Notes: generated by a model from the letters alone, not told the origin. A stretch of DNA of 6,588 nucleotides from Treponema sp. (GCA_031261385.1 JAISJS010000243.1:1-6588), one strand, 5' to 3'. Shown: positions 1-5,320, numbered from the stretch's first letter. Made by a program: numbers and translations.

Positions 1-2
1 GC

Positions 3-161
3 TACAACCCCGAAGATGCGGTTCCCTTTTGGGAACGGATGAGCGTCCTCTCAGGCGGATCTTCTCTGGAATTTTTAAGCACCCATCCTTCCGATGCAAC
101 GAGGATACGGGATCTTAAAGGCTGGATCGCAGAAGCAAAAAAGAAGGCTGCGGAGCTGTAA
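3..161 (+). CDS. M48-family metallopeptidase, C-terminal end (partial)
   Basis: The only plus-strand frame open from the window edge gives 52 residues ending at a TAA at 159-161. The visible end reads YNPEDAVPFWERM, then SLEFLSTHPSDATRIRDL, then a Lys/Ala-rich tail. The pairing of a 'Y.P..A..FW.RM' segment with 'FLSTHPSDATRI' is the typical C-terminal signature of zinc-dependent M48 peptidases of the LoiP/YggG/Oma1 type, which in bacteria usually work at the cell envelope as quality-control proteases, often as lipoproteins. The HEXXH zinc motif and any signal peptide lie upstream of the window, so activity and localisation cannot be judged here. The gene converges on pdxA2, with a palindromic repeat between them. 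Confidence 0.8.
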   Translation, partial: YNPEDAVPFWERMSVLSGGSSLEFLSTHPSDATRIRDLKGWIAEAKKKAAEL

Positions 162-180
162 TACTGAAGTAATACTGAAG
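159..180 (+). repeat. 11-bp perfect tandem duplication at the protease stop codon
   Basis: TAATACTGAAG occurs twice head to tail, at 159-169 and 170-180. The first copy starts with the TAA stop of the M48 peptidase gene, so the second adds another TAA. It probably arose by slippage or when the adjacent repeat element was inserted. No function is apparent. Confidence 0.85.
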
Positions 181-215
181 AATTTTAACCACGAACTTCA
201 CGAACAAACATGAAA

Positions 216-268
216 GGGAAGAAGGGGGTCCGCGGATGGACGCGGATGAACGCGGATAAAGATGAAGA
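216..268 (+). repeat. 53-bp repeat unit, copy A
   Basis: This segment of element 1 recurs reverse-complemented at 5348-5400 with 52 of 53 positions identical (G at 238 here, corresponding to A in the other copy). It contains the decamers CGCGGATGGA, CGCGGATGAA and CGCGGATAAA in tandem (231-260). Weaker similarity continues downstream of it (AACCGTGAATAAGGTGAA at 271-288, against the counterpart near 5323-5347). Confidence 0.9.
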
Positions 269-372
269 TAAACCGTGAATAAGGTGAAGAGGGAAATATT
301 AATCTTCTATTTTTTCTAATTCCTATCCGCGAAAATCCGCGGACACTCTTTCCTTCTGCGCCTTATTAAGAA

Positions 373-386
373 CCCGCTTTCGCGGG
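373..386. repeat. Small hairpin with TTTC loop inside element 1
   Basis: CCCGC (373-377) pairs with GCGGG (382-386) around loop TTTC. A hairpin with the same GCTTTCGC core but a different stem occurs at 6443-6457, in the other palindromic element. A shared loop with a changed but still complementary stem suggests that pairing is being maintained. It lies just past the pdxA2 stop on the minus strand, but no U-run follows to make it a classical terminator. Confidence 0.6.
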
Positions 387-399
387 GGAGTTTGCGGTT

Positions 400-1521
400 C
401 TATCTTCTTCGTGCTCCTTCGTGAAGTTCGTGGTTAGTATTCTTGTTTCTCGCGAACGTGATCGCCATTTCGATAGCCTCTACCATGCTTTCCTCGTTGG
501 CCTGATTCTTCCCTGCCCGGTCGAAGGCGGTTCCGTGGTCTACCGAGGTGCGTATTATGGGAAGTCCGATTGTAGTATTGACGCCGCTCATTTGAGAAAA
601 GCTGCCGTCTCCGCTGTCCATTTTAAACCCCAAAAGTTTTAACGGGATATGACCCTGGTCGTGGTACATGGCCACCACCACATCAGCCTGCCCTCCCAGG
701 GCTTTGACAAAAACTGTATCCGGCGGAAGGGGGCCTGTTACATCCAGCCCCTCTGCACGGGCCGCTTCAATGGCAGGAATAATCGCTTTACTTTCCTCAT
801 CGCCAAAGAGACCGTTTTCCGAAGCGTGAGGATTAAGACCTGCCACGGCAATACGGCGCTGTGTTTTTCCCATGAGCTGCATGGCAAGGCCGGCAAGCCG
901 AATGGTCTTGAGAACCCGTTCTTTCGTGATAAGATCACAGGCCTGCCGCAGGGAAACATGGGTAGTCACATGGATCACGTTAAGGCCGGCGCCGCCGTTT
1001 ATATTTCCCGCGCTGAGGAGCATACCATAACCGGTGGTATTGGTATACTTGGCAAAAATTTCCGTATGCCCTGCAAAATGATGTCCCGCAAGGTTGATGG
1101 CTTCTTTGTTGATAGGACCTGTTACAACACCGGCAGTATTACCCGCCAGAGCGTCTTTAATTGCCGCCGTTACATATTGAAAAGCAGCGTCTCCGGACTT
1201 TACGCCAACCTGCCCCCGCTTATAATCCCCTTTTTGCAGAAGTTCAGGATCGATGTAGTCGATGATCCCGGGCGATCCCTTCGCCTCACCGGGGCTTTTA
1301 ATTTTATTCAGAACAAAATTCATTCCGGTAATTACCGCGGCGTCTTCCAGAACAACTTTGTCGGCATATACCACCGGCACGCACTTTTTGTAGAGCCCCG
1401 CATGAGACAGGGCCTTAAGCGTAATTTCCGGGCCTATACCGGCAGGGTCGCCGATGCTGATACCAAGTACAGGACGAAAATTTTGCGCTGTATTCAATGA
1501 AAGTTCTGCCACAGAAACCAT
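400..1521 (-). CDS. pdxA2: PdxA2-type dehydrogenase, probable D-threonate 4-phosphate dehydrogenase
   Basis: A 373-residue NAD-dependent enzyme of the 4-hydroxythreonine-4-phosphate dehydrogenase fold. Visible motifs are GISIGDPAGIGPEIT (20-34), VTGPINKEAI (133-142), GHTE (151-154), THVSLRQA (187-194), GLNPHASE (228-235), MYHDQGHIPLKLLGF (285-299) and GLPIIRTSVDHGTAFD (319-334). His188, His232 and His287 correspond to the three metal-binding histidines of the family. 'GHIPLKLLGF' followed by an insert before 'SGVN.T.GLP' resembles PdxA2 paralogues rather than vitamin B6-making PdxA. Divergence from a DUF1537 kinase supports D-threonate catabolism: oxidation and decarboxylation of D-threonate 4-phosphate to dihydroxyacetone phosphate. 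The start is uncertain: ATG (1519-1521) abuts AAAGG with almost no spacer, whereas GTG three codons in (1510-1512) has AAAGGA at good spacing. The protein exceeds E. coli PdxA (about 329 residues), partly through a repeat-encoded tail NTNHELHEGARRR. Confidence 0.9.
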   Translation of the reverse strand: MVSVAELSLNTAQNFRPVLGISIGDPAGIGPEITLKALSHAGLYKKCVPVVYADKVVLEDAAVITGMNFVLNKIKSPGEAKGSPGIIDYIDPELLQKGDYKRGQVGVKSGDAAFQYVTAAIKDALAGNTAGVVTGPINKEAINLAGHHFAGHTEIFAKYTNTTGYGMLLSAGNINGGAGLNVIHVTTHVSLRQACDLITKERVLKTIRLAGLAMQLMGKTQRRIAVAGLNPHASENGLFGDEESKAIIPAIEAARAEGLDVTGPLPPDTVFVKALGGQADVVVAMYHDQGHIPLKLLGFKMDSGDGSFSQMSGVNTTIGLPIIRTSVDHGTAFDRAGKNQANEESMVEAIEMAITFARNKNTNHELHEGARRR

Positions 1522-1570
1522 CCTTTCTGTCAGGATAGCATTGAAGATCCCGAATATGCAATAATGGCGT
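1522..1570. promoter_or_regulatory. Divergent pdxA2/dtnK intergenic region
   Basis: This 49-bp gap separates two genes transcribed away from each other, so promoters and any shared operator for both should lie here or in the gene starts. Reading leftward, AAAGGA just before pdxA2 can serve as its ribosome binding site. Reading rightward, no clear Shine-Dalgarno precedes the dtnK ATG, and a stop codon just upstream in frame (TAA at 1562-1564) prevents an earlier start. I see no convincing -35/-10 pair and no strong operator palindrome. Calling it a regulatory region rests on gene layout, not on a motif. Confidence 0.4.
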
Positions 1571-2890
1571 ATGGCAACCCTGCTCGTTTTGGCAGACGAT
1601 TTAACCGGCGCTCTGGATACAGGCGTTCAATTTGCAAAAAACGGAATTGAAGTCCGTGTACTTGCATCAATGGCGGCCGCAGGGAAAAGCGAAAAATTTT
1701 CCGGCGGCTCAGGGCGTATTAATGCTGCAGAGCAGGCTGAGGCGCTGGTGATCAATACCGATACGCGGCGCTGCTCTCCCGCAGAGGCGGAGGCCGTTAT
1801 TACACGATGCCTTAAAAAATTTGCCGGTATTCCGTATGTTTATAAAAAAACCGATTCTACGCTCCGGGGAAACATAGGCGCAGAACTGGAAGCCCTTGCT
1901 GAAAATGGTCCGCAAAAAACAATTCCCTTTATCCCCGCCTATCCTGATTTAGGCCGGACTACAAAAGGCGGTCATCATTTTGTAAACGGCATTCCCCTTG
2001 ATAAAACCGAAAGCGCTTTCGATGCGTTAAACCCGGTTACACACAGTTTTATTCCCGGTATTATCACCGAAGAATCATCAATCCCGGTACGAATTATCCC
2101 GTTAGGTGAAAAGCCTGCTTATGCTTCAAACAGTAACAGTACGGCAGAAATAGTAATTTTTGACTGCAACACAAATGATGATATGCGGAATATCGCTGCG
2201 GCATTAAAAAGGGCTGATTTACTCCATGCAACGGCAGGCTGCGCCGGTTTTGCGGAAGCTCTTTTAGGGGTAATTCCATTTCCTGAAGAAATTCGAACCG
2301 CAAAGGCGAATAAGGCGAAAAAGGTAAGAATTTTCTCTGCCTTCCCTTATTCACCTATCCCTCTTCTATTTGTTTCCGGGAGCCGTCATCCTGTTTCAAT
2401 AGGGCAGATTAAAGCGGCAATGGATAAGGGTGTCGGCGGCATACCGGTTGAAGGAAAAAAATTGTGCTCGCCGGAATGGCTTGGAGGCGGGGAAGCGGTA
2501 AACCTGGTAAAAGACTGCGCCGGACAGCTCCGCAAGAAAGGGGCTTGCATACTGGGAACTGCGGAGTCGTTTGGAACCAAAGATGGTTCCACGACAGAAA
2601 ACACCTCCACAGAAGATGCCGGGAATGGTATATCAAAGGGGCTCGGACAGCTGGTAAAGAATATAATAGAGGAAACAGGTCATATCCATGCGGCTGTTTT
2701 CGGCGGCGATACCCTTTTGGGCATTATGGAAGCATTGGGGTTTGACTCTATTGTTCCCATTGATGAAATCCGGCCGGGGATAGTTCATGCCATGGCGGGA
2801 AATCTTTCCATTGCCGCTAAATCCGGCGCTTTTGGGGAGCCTGATATCATCGAAATTATTATTGATTTTTTCCATGGTCCTGCCTCTTAA
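1571..2890 (+). CDS. dtnK: DUF1537 four-carbon acid-sugar kinase, probable D-threonate kinase
   Basis: A 439-residue ATP-dependent kinase. The N-terminal substrate domain shows VLADDLTGALDTGVQFA (6-22), INTDTRRCSPAEA (61-73), KKTDSTLRGNIGAELEA (92-108) and IPAYPDLGRTTKGG (121-134). The C-terminal nucleotide domain shows FVSGSRHPVSIGQI (267-280), GGDTLLGIMEALG (378-390) and AAKSGAFGEPDII (415-427). These are the domains of the DUF1537 kinases (SBD_N and NBD_C). Family members phosphorylate D-threonate, L-threonate or D-erythronate; the PdxA2 neighbour favours D-threonate, because PdxA2 takes D-threonate 4-phosphate. Substrate specificity is inference. Two features stand out: a basic stretch at 241-262 encoded by repeat-like DNA between the domains, and a Ser/Thr/Glu-rich low-complexity loop at 337-357. 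The ATG at 1571 is the first possible start in frame; its ribosome binding site is weak. Confidence 0.88.
   Translation: MATLLVLADDLTGALDTGVQFAKNGIEVRVLASMAAAGKSEKFSGGSGRINAAEQAEALVINTDTRRCSPAEAEAVITRCLKKFAGIPYVYKKTDSTLRGNIGAELEALAENGPQKTIPFIPAYPDLGRTTKGGHHFVNGIPLDKTESAFDALNPVTHSFIPGIITEESSIPVRIIPLGEKPAYASNSNSTAEIVIFDCNTNDDMRNIAAALKRADLLHATAGCAGFAEALLGVIPFPEEIRTAKANKAKKVRIFSAFPYSPIPLLFVSGSRHPVSIGQIKAAMDKGVGGIPVEGKKLCSPEWLGGGEAVNLVKDCAGQLRKKGACILGTAESFGTKDGSTTENTSTEDAGNGISKGLGQLVKNIIEETGHIHAAVFGGDTLLGIMEALGFDSIVPIDEIRPGIVHAMAGNLSIAAKSGAFGEPDIIEIIIDFFHGPAS
2294..2356 (+). repeat. Repeat-like palindromic segment in frame inside dtnK
   Basis: The left arm AGGCGAATAAGGCGAA (2304-2319) and the reverse complement of 2342-2356, AGGTGAATAAGGGAA, share AGG, GAATAAGG and GAA in the same order. 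The left arm also resembles element 1: AACCGCAAAGGCGAATAAGG starting at 2296 against AACCGTGAATAAGGTGAA at 271-288. It encodes residues 241-262 of the kinase, a basic and then aromatic/proline-rich stretch between the conserved CAGFAEALL and PLLFVSGSRHP segments. The best reading is an in-frame insertion of a dispersed repeat fragment into an interdomain linker. Without an alignment, chance resemblance cannot be excluded. Confidence 0.5.
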
Positions 2891-2919
2891 TTGCCTATCC
2901 GCCCTTTTTTCGGTATATT
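2891..2919 (+). promoter_or_regulatory. Candidate sigma-70-type promoter for the tRNA-modification operon
   Basis: TTGCCT (2891-2896, 4 of 6 to TTGACA) and TATATT (2914-2919, 5 of 6 to TATAAT) are separated by exactly 17 bp, immediately after the dtnK stop codon. A start about seven bases past the -10 would fall near 2926, only a few bases before the ATG at 2929. No Shine-Dalgarno sequence precedes that ATG, so the transcript may be leaderless or nearly so. The call rests on two short motifs and spacing. Confidence 0.55.
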
Positions 2920-2928
2920 GTTACTATT

Positions 2929-3174
2929 ATGATTGAATATAAAACCAAAGGAACCTGTTCCAAAAACATTCAGTTTGAACTTAAAGACGGGAAAATCAGC
3001 CATGTTAAATTTAAGGACGGCTGTGACGGAAACCTTAAGGCCCTCTCGATAATGGCCGAAGGAATGGACGCAGAGGAGCTCGTGAAAAAGCTTAAAGGCG
3101 TGGACTGTGACGGCAGGGGCACTTCCTGTGGCGACCAGCTTGCAAGGGCAGTTGAACAGCAGCTTGCCAAATGA
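2929..3174 (+). CDS. Small TSCPD-domain protein (TIGR03905-like)
   Basis: An 81-residue protein made of a single TSCPD domain: TCSKNIQFELKDGKI (9-23), VKFKDGCDGNLKALS (26-40), GMDAEELVKKLKGVDC (45-60) and GTSCGDQLARA (64-74). This domain also occurs at the C-terminus of some B12-dependent ribonucleotide reductases and as free-standing small proteins of unknown function. Cysteines 10, 32, 60 and 67 sit at the conserved places and could bind a metal or Fe-S cluster (inference). The name-giving TSCPD reads TSCGD here. Its stop overlaps the queH start as ATGA, so it is the first gene of the operon and probably couples translation into queH. The ATG at 2929 has no visible Shine-Dalgarno. There is no signal peptide or membrane segment, so it is probably cytosolic. 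Its role beside tRNA-modification genes is unknown. Confidence 0.85.
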   Translation: MIEYKTKGTCSKNIQFELKDGKISHVKFKDGCDGNLKALSIMAEGMDAEELVKKLKGVDCDGRGTSCGDQLARAVEQQLAK

Positions 3175-3740
3175 AGCTTCTGCTCCATAGCTGCTGCGCT
3201 CCGTGCACGGTAAAATGCGCCGAGACGCTTTCCGGTGAAAGCATACAGCCGGATCTATTTTGGTACAATCCAAACATTCATCCCTTTACCGAATACAAGC
3301 AGCGGCGCGATACCCTTGTTTCTTTTGCGGCGGAAAAAAACCTCAATCTTTCCCGTATTGATGAATACGGCCTCCGTTCTTTTATCCGCGCGGTGTTCCC
3401 CGATTTGGAAAATGGTTCCAAAACAGAACGCCCCCGCTGCACCGTCTGTTACCGTATGCGGCTTGAAAAAACGGCTGAACACGCCGCCGAAAAAAAATAT
3501 GACGCTTTCAGTACGACGCTCCTTATCAGTCCGTATCAGGATCATGATTTAATTAAAAAGATTGCAGAAGAAATTGCCGAAAAATACGAAGTACCTTTTT
3601 TATATCGGGATTTCCGTCCGTACTTTCGGGAGGGTCAGGCGAAAGCCCGCGAAATGGGATTATATATGCAGAAATATTGCGGCTGCATTTTCAGCGAAGA
3701 GGAGCGATTTTGCTCCTCAGAGGAACGGTACTGCAAGTGA
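3171..3740 (+). CDS. queH: Epoxyqueuosine reductase QueH
   Basis: A 189-residue protein of the former DUF208 family. QueH carries out the last step of queuosine synthesis, reducing epoxyqueuosine to queuosine at wobble position 34 of tRNAs with GUN anticodons, and is the non-homologous alternative to QueG. Signatures are LLLHSCCAPC (3-12), YNPNIHPFTEY (32-42), RPRCTVCYRMRLE (87-99), FSTTLLISPYQ (113-123), DFRPYFREGQAKAREMGLY (147-165) and QKYCGCIFSEEER (167-179). Cys8, Cys9, Cys90 and Cys93 are the likely Fe-S ligands; Cys170 and Cys172 are also conserved. The ATG shares ATGA with the upstream TSCPD gene and has no strong Shine-Dalgarno, implying translational coupling. The C-terminus ends in a near-duplicate, SEEERFC then SSEERYC. 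The gene ends in GTGA, overlapping tcdA. Confidence 0.95.
   Translation: MKLLLHSCCAPCTVKCAETLSGESIQPDLFWYNPNIHPFTEYKQRRDTLVSFAAEKNLNLSRIDEYGLRSFIRAVFPDLENGSKTERPRCTVCYRMRLEKTAEHAAEKKYDAFSTTLLISPYQDHDLIKKIAEEIAEKYEVPFLYRDFRPYFREGQAKAREMGLYMQKYCGCIFSEEERFCSSEERYCK
3699..3718 (+). promoter_or_regulatory. Intra-operon hairpin just before the tcdA ribosome binding site
   Basis: GAGGAGC (3699-3705) and GCTCCTC (3712-3718) form a perfect 7-bp stem around loop GATTTT, inside the last queH codons. The tcdA Shine-Dalgarno AGAGGAA (3719-3725) follows directly, eleven bases before GTG at 3737. When folded, the stem would leave the ribosome binding site free and hold back the competing CTCCTC strand. It could equally be a by-product of the duplicated Glu/Ser-rich codons. 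Confidence 0.45.
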
Positions 3741-4570
3741 ACGAAGACTTAAGCGTAAATCAAGGAACAAAGCCTTTTGTAAATCCTTTTTTTCAGCGGC
3801 TTGCCCTGCTCACCGGCGCGGAGGCGCTGGAACGCCTTGAAAAAACCAGCGTCCTCGTTTTCGGCGTCGGCGGCGTCGGGAGCTGGTGCGCCGAAGCACT
3901 GGCAAGGTCCGGCGTGGGGAACATCGGCATTATTGATTCAGATACGGTATGCATCACCAATATCAACCGGCAGGTGCAGGCCACAAAAAATACCGTCGGT
4001 CTTTCCAAAGTTGAAACGCTCAAAGAGCGGCTGCTTGCAATCAACCCGCGTTGTACGGTGACTGCCTGGGAAAAAGTTTTTTCAAAAGAGAGCGAAGAGA
4101 GTTTTGGGATCGATAAAGCAGATTATTGTATCGATGCCATCGACAGTCTCAGTAACAAGATTGAACTAATCGACTATACGGCCTCCTGCGGGACAAAACT
4201 TTTTTCGTGCATGGGCATGGCGCAAAAACTTGATCCCACCCGAATCAAAACCGCCGATATCTGGAAAACCGAAGGCTGCCCGCTGGCCGCCCTCATCCGC
4301 AAAGGCTTACGGAAACAGGGATTTACCGGAAACTTTACCGCCGTGTACAGCAATGAACAGCTCCCCCTGCACCGCGAGATCGGCGTGGCCTGCGGCTCTG
4401 CTCTTTGCCTCTGCCCCGAACGTGATCGCAGCGATCCCGGCGCCCCGGTGGAATGGTGCAGCGCCAAAAAGGTGATCAACGGAAGCTCTGTCACCGTTAC
4501 CGCAACTGCGGGGATGATCCTTGCAAGCCTGGTTATTCAGGATGTGTGTTCGGTAAGCACACATGGCTGA
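3737..4570 (+). CDS. tcdA: tRNA threonylcarbamoyladenosine dehydratase TcdA
   Basis: A ThiF/E1-like enzyme of 277 residues from the chosen start, close to E. coli TcdA (268). It uses ATP to dehydrate t6A at position 37 of ANN-decoding tRNAs to the cyclic form ct6A. Visible features are a leading PFFQRLALLTG segment, the Rossmann nucleotide loop VLVFGVGGVGSWCAEALARSGVG (39-61), DSDTVCITNINRQ (67-79), CIDAIDSLSNK, DPTRIKTADIWKTEGCPLA and a hydrophobic C-terminal helix after SSVTVTATAG. I chose GTG at 3737 because it overlaps the queH stop as GTGA, has AGAGGAA upstream, and gives the family's usual length. An in-frame ATG at 3677 would add 20 residues overlapping queH that look unlike the family. 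The 3' end overlaps ttcA by 8 bp. Partner sulfur-transfer genes (csdA/csdE) are not in the window. Confidence 0.92.
   Translation: MNEDLSVNQGTKPFVNPFFQRLALLTGAEALERLEKTSVLVFGVGGVGSWCAEALARSGVGNIGIIDSDTVCITNINRQVQATKNTVGLSKVETLKERLLAINPRCTVTAWEKVFSKESEESFGIDKADYCIDAIDSLSNKIELIDYTASCGTKLFSCMGMAQKLDPTRIKTADIWKTEGCPLAALIRKGLRKQGFTGNFTAVYSNEQLPLHREIGVACGSALCLCPERDRSDPGAPVEWCSAKKVINGSSVTVTATAGMILASLVIQDVCSVSTHG
4542..4564 (+). promoter_or_regulatory. Hairpin enclosing the ttcA start codon
   Basis: ATGTGTG (4542-4548) pairs perfectly with CACACAT (4558-4564) around the loop TTCGGTAAG. The last two paired bases are the A and T of the ttcA initiation codon (4563-4565). The only Shine-Dalgarno-like bases, AGGA near 4539-4542, sit at the foot of the stem. 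A ribosome finishing tcdA (stop 4568-4570) would open the stem, so ttcA translation may depend on tcdA translation. Confidence 0.5.
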
Positions 4571-5303
4571 CCGTTTCCTGCGCAAAAACAGCGCATCCAC
4601 AATCGTACAAAAGCTTGTTACCAAGGCTGTGCTCGAACGGAACCTGATTAACGAAGGGGACCGTATTCTTATTGCCGTTTCGGGTGGGAAAGATTCAACC
4701 ACCCTCGCATGGGCGCTTTCCGCCATACGCCCCGCCGTCAAAAAAAATTATGAACTGGCCGCCCTGCATATCTCAAGTGATTTTTGTTCGTGCTGCAAAA
4801 AATCAATCTTATCGGAACGGCTTGACGAATGGGGCATCCCCTTTACCGATCTTTTTGTGCCGGTTATCGGGCGGCTCAAGGAAGGGGAAAAGATGAACTG
4901 CTACTGGTGCTCCACCCAGCGGCGCACCGAACTTTTAAAATATGCCGCAGAAAATAACTTTAACAAAATCGCCCTGGGCCATCATCTTGACGACATCATC
5001 GAAACTTTTTTTATGAACCTGACTGCCAAAGGTGAACTTCTGTCTATGCCGGTCCTGCTCCGCTACCGCAAATACCCGGTAAGCCTTATCCGCCCGCTCT
5101 TTCTCATTGAAGAACAACAAGTTATCGCCTGCGCCGAAGAACAAAATATCCTTAAAGCAGCCTGCACCTGCCCGTTTGGGGTTAACTCCAAACGGCGTGA
5201 TGTACGCAAACGCATTGCCGAATTCACCGGAAACTCAGGCGCAATTAAACGGCGCATACTCAAAGCGCTGTCGTCAAGCGAAAAAGATCTGCTTGAAGAA
5301 TAA
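4563..5303 (+). CDS. ttcA: TtcA-like tRNA thiolase (PP-loop ATPase), probable tRNA 2-thiocytidine synthetase
   Basis: A 246-residue adenine-nucleotide alpha-hydrolase superfamily protein. Motifs are the PP-loop SGGKDS (40-45) after EGDRILIAV, MNCYWCSTQRRTELL (111-125) with the CxxC pair Cys113/Cys116, IALGHHLDDIIETFFMN (136-152), SLIRPL (174-179) and CTCPFG (201-206). TtcA installs 2-thiocytidine at tRNA position 32, using a [4Fe-4S] cluster held by the CxxC pair and a later cysteine; Cys201 or Cys203 would be the third ligand here. The protein is shorter than E. coli TtcA (about 311), lacking most of the tail, and carries an extra CSCC cluster (75-78). The exact target is therefore less certain than the family; a TtuA-like thiouridine role is an alternative. 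The ATG overlaps tcdA by 8 bp and no better start is seen. Confidence 0.82.
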   Translation: MADRFLRKNSASTIVQKLVTKAVLERNLINEGDRILIAVSGGKDSTTLAWALSAIRPAVKKNYELAALHISSDFCSCCKKSILSERLDEWGIPFTDLFVPVIGRLKEGEKMNCYWCSTQRRTELLKYAAENNFNKIALGHHLDDIIETFFMNLTAKGELLSMPVLLRYRKYPVSLIRPLFLIEEQQVIACAEEQNILKAACTCPFGVNSKRRDVRKRIAEFTGNSGAIKRRILKALSSSEKDLLEE

Positions 5304-5320
5304 ATGAATATAGTCTGCCT

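Larger units (their letters stand above)
178..444. repeat. Palindromic dispersed repeat element 1 with long terminal inverted repeats
   Basis: The ends are inverted copies of each other. A perfect 19-bp match pairs TAACCACGAACTTCACGAA (186-204) with 418-436, and after two mismatches six more bases pair (AAGAAT 178-183 with ATTCTT 439-444), giving 25 of 27 paired positions. Inside are three 10-bp units starting CGCGGAT (231-260) and an oppositely oriented pair of GTCCGCGGAT blocks (near 229-238 and 342-351). No transposase is encoded and no target-site duplication is evident, so it is either a MITE-like non-autonomous element or a REP-like intergenic palindrome. It lies between two convergent genes and could form a bidirectional RNA hairpin. 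Its right arm lies inside the pdxA2 reading frame and supplies that gene's end. Confidence 0.8.

Noticed and set aside
231..260. CRISPR-like array suggested by regularly repeated CGCGGAT
   Set aside because: The units are 10 bp with no unique spacers, only three copies, and no cas genes are present.
162..399. RNA gene or riboswitch in the left intergenic region
   Set aside because: The secondary structure is explained by the palindromic repeat shared with other positions in the window, and it lies at the 3' ends of convergent genes, not in a leader.
649..1500. Long plus-strand open frame (283 codons) opposite pdxA2
   Set aside because: It is entirely antisense to a well-supported pdxA2, its translation shows no family motif, and it has no convincing ribosome binding site; it reflects codon bias on the opposite strand.
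2897..2913. Rho-independent terminator after dtnK (run of six T at 2905-2910)
   Set aside because: No stem precedes the T-run; the same stretch is better read as the spacer of a promoter.
3677..3736. Earlier ATG start for tcdA, adding 20 residues
   Set aside because: The added residues overlap queH by 64 bases and do not look like the family's N-terminus; GTG at 3737 has a Shine-Dalgarno and a GTGA overlap with the queH stop.
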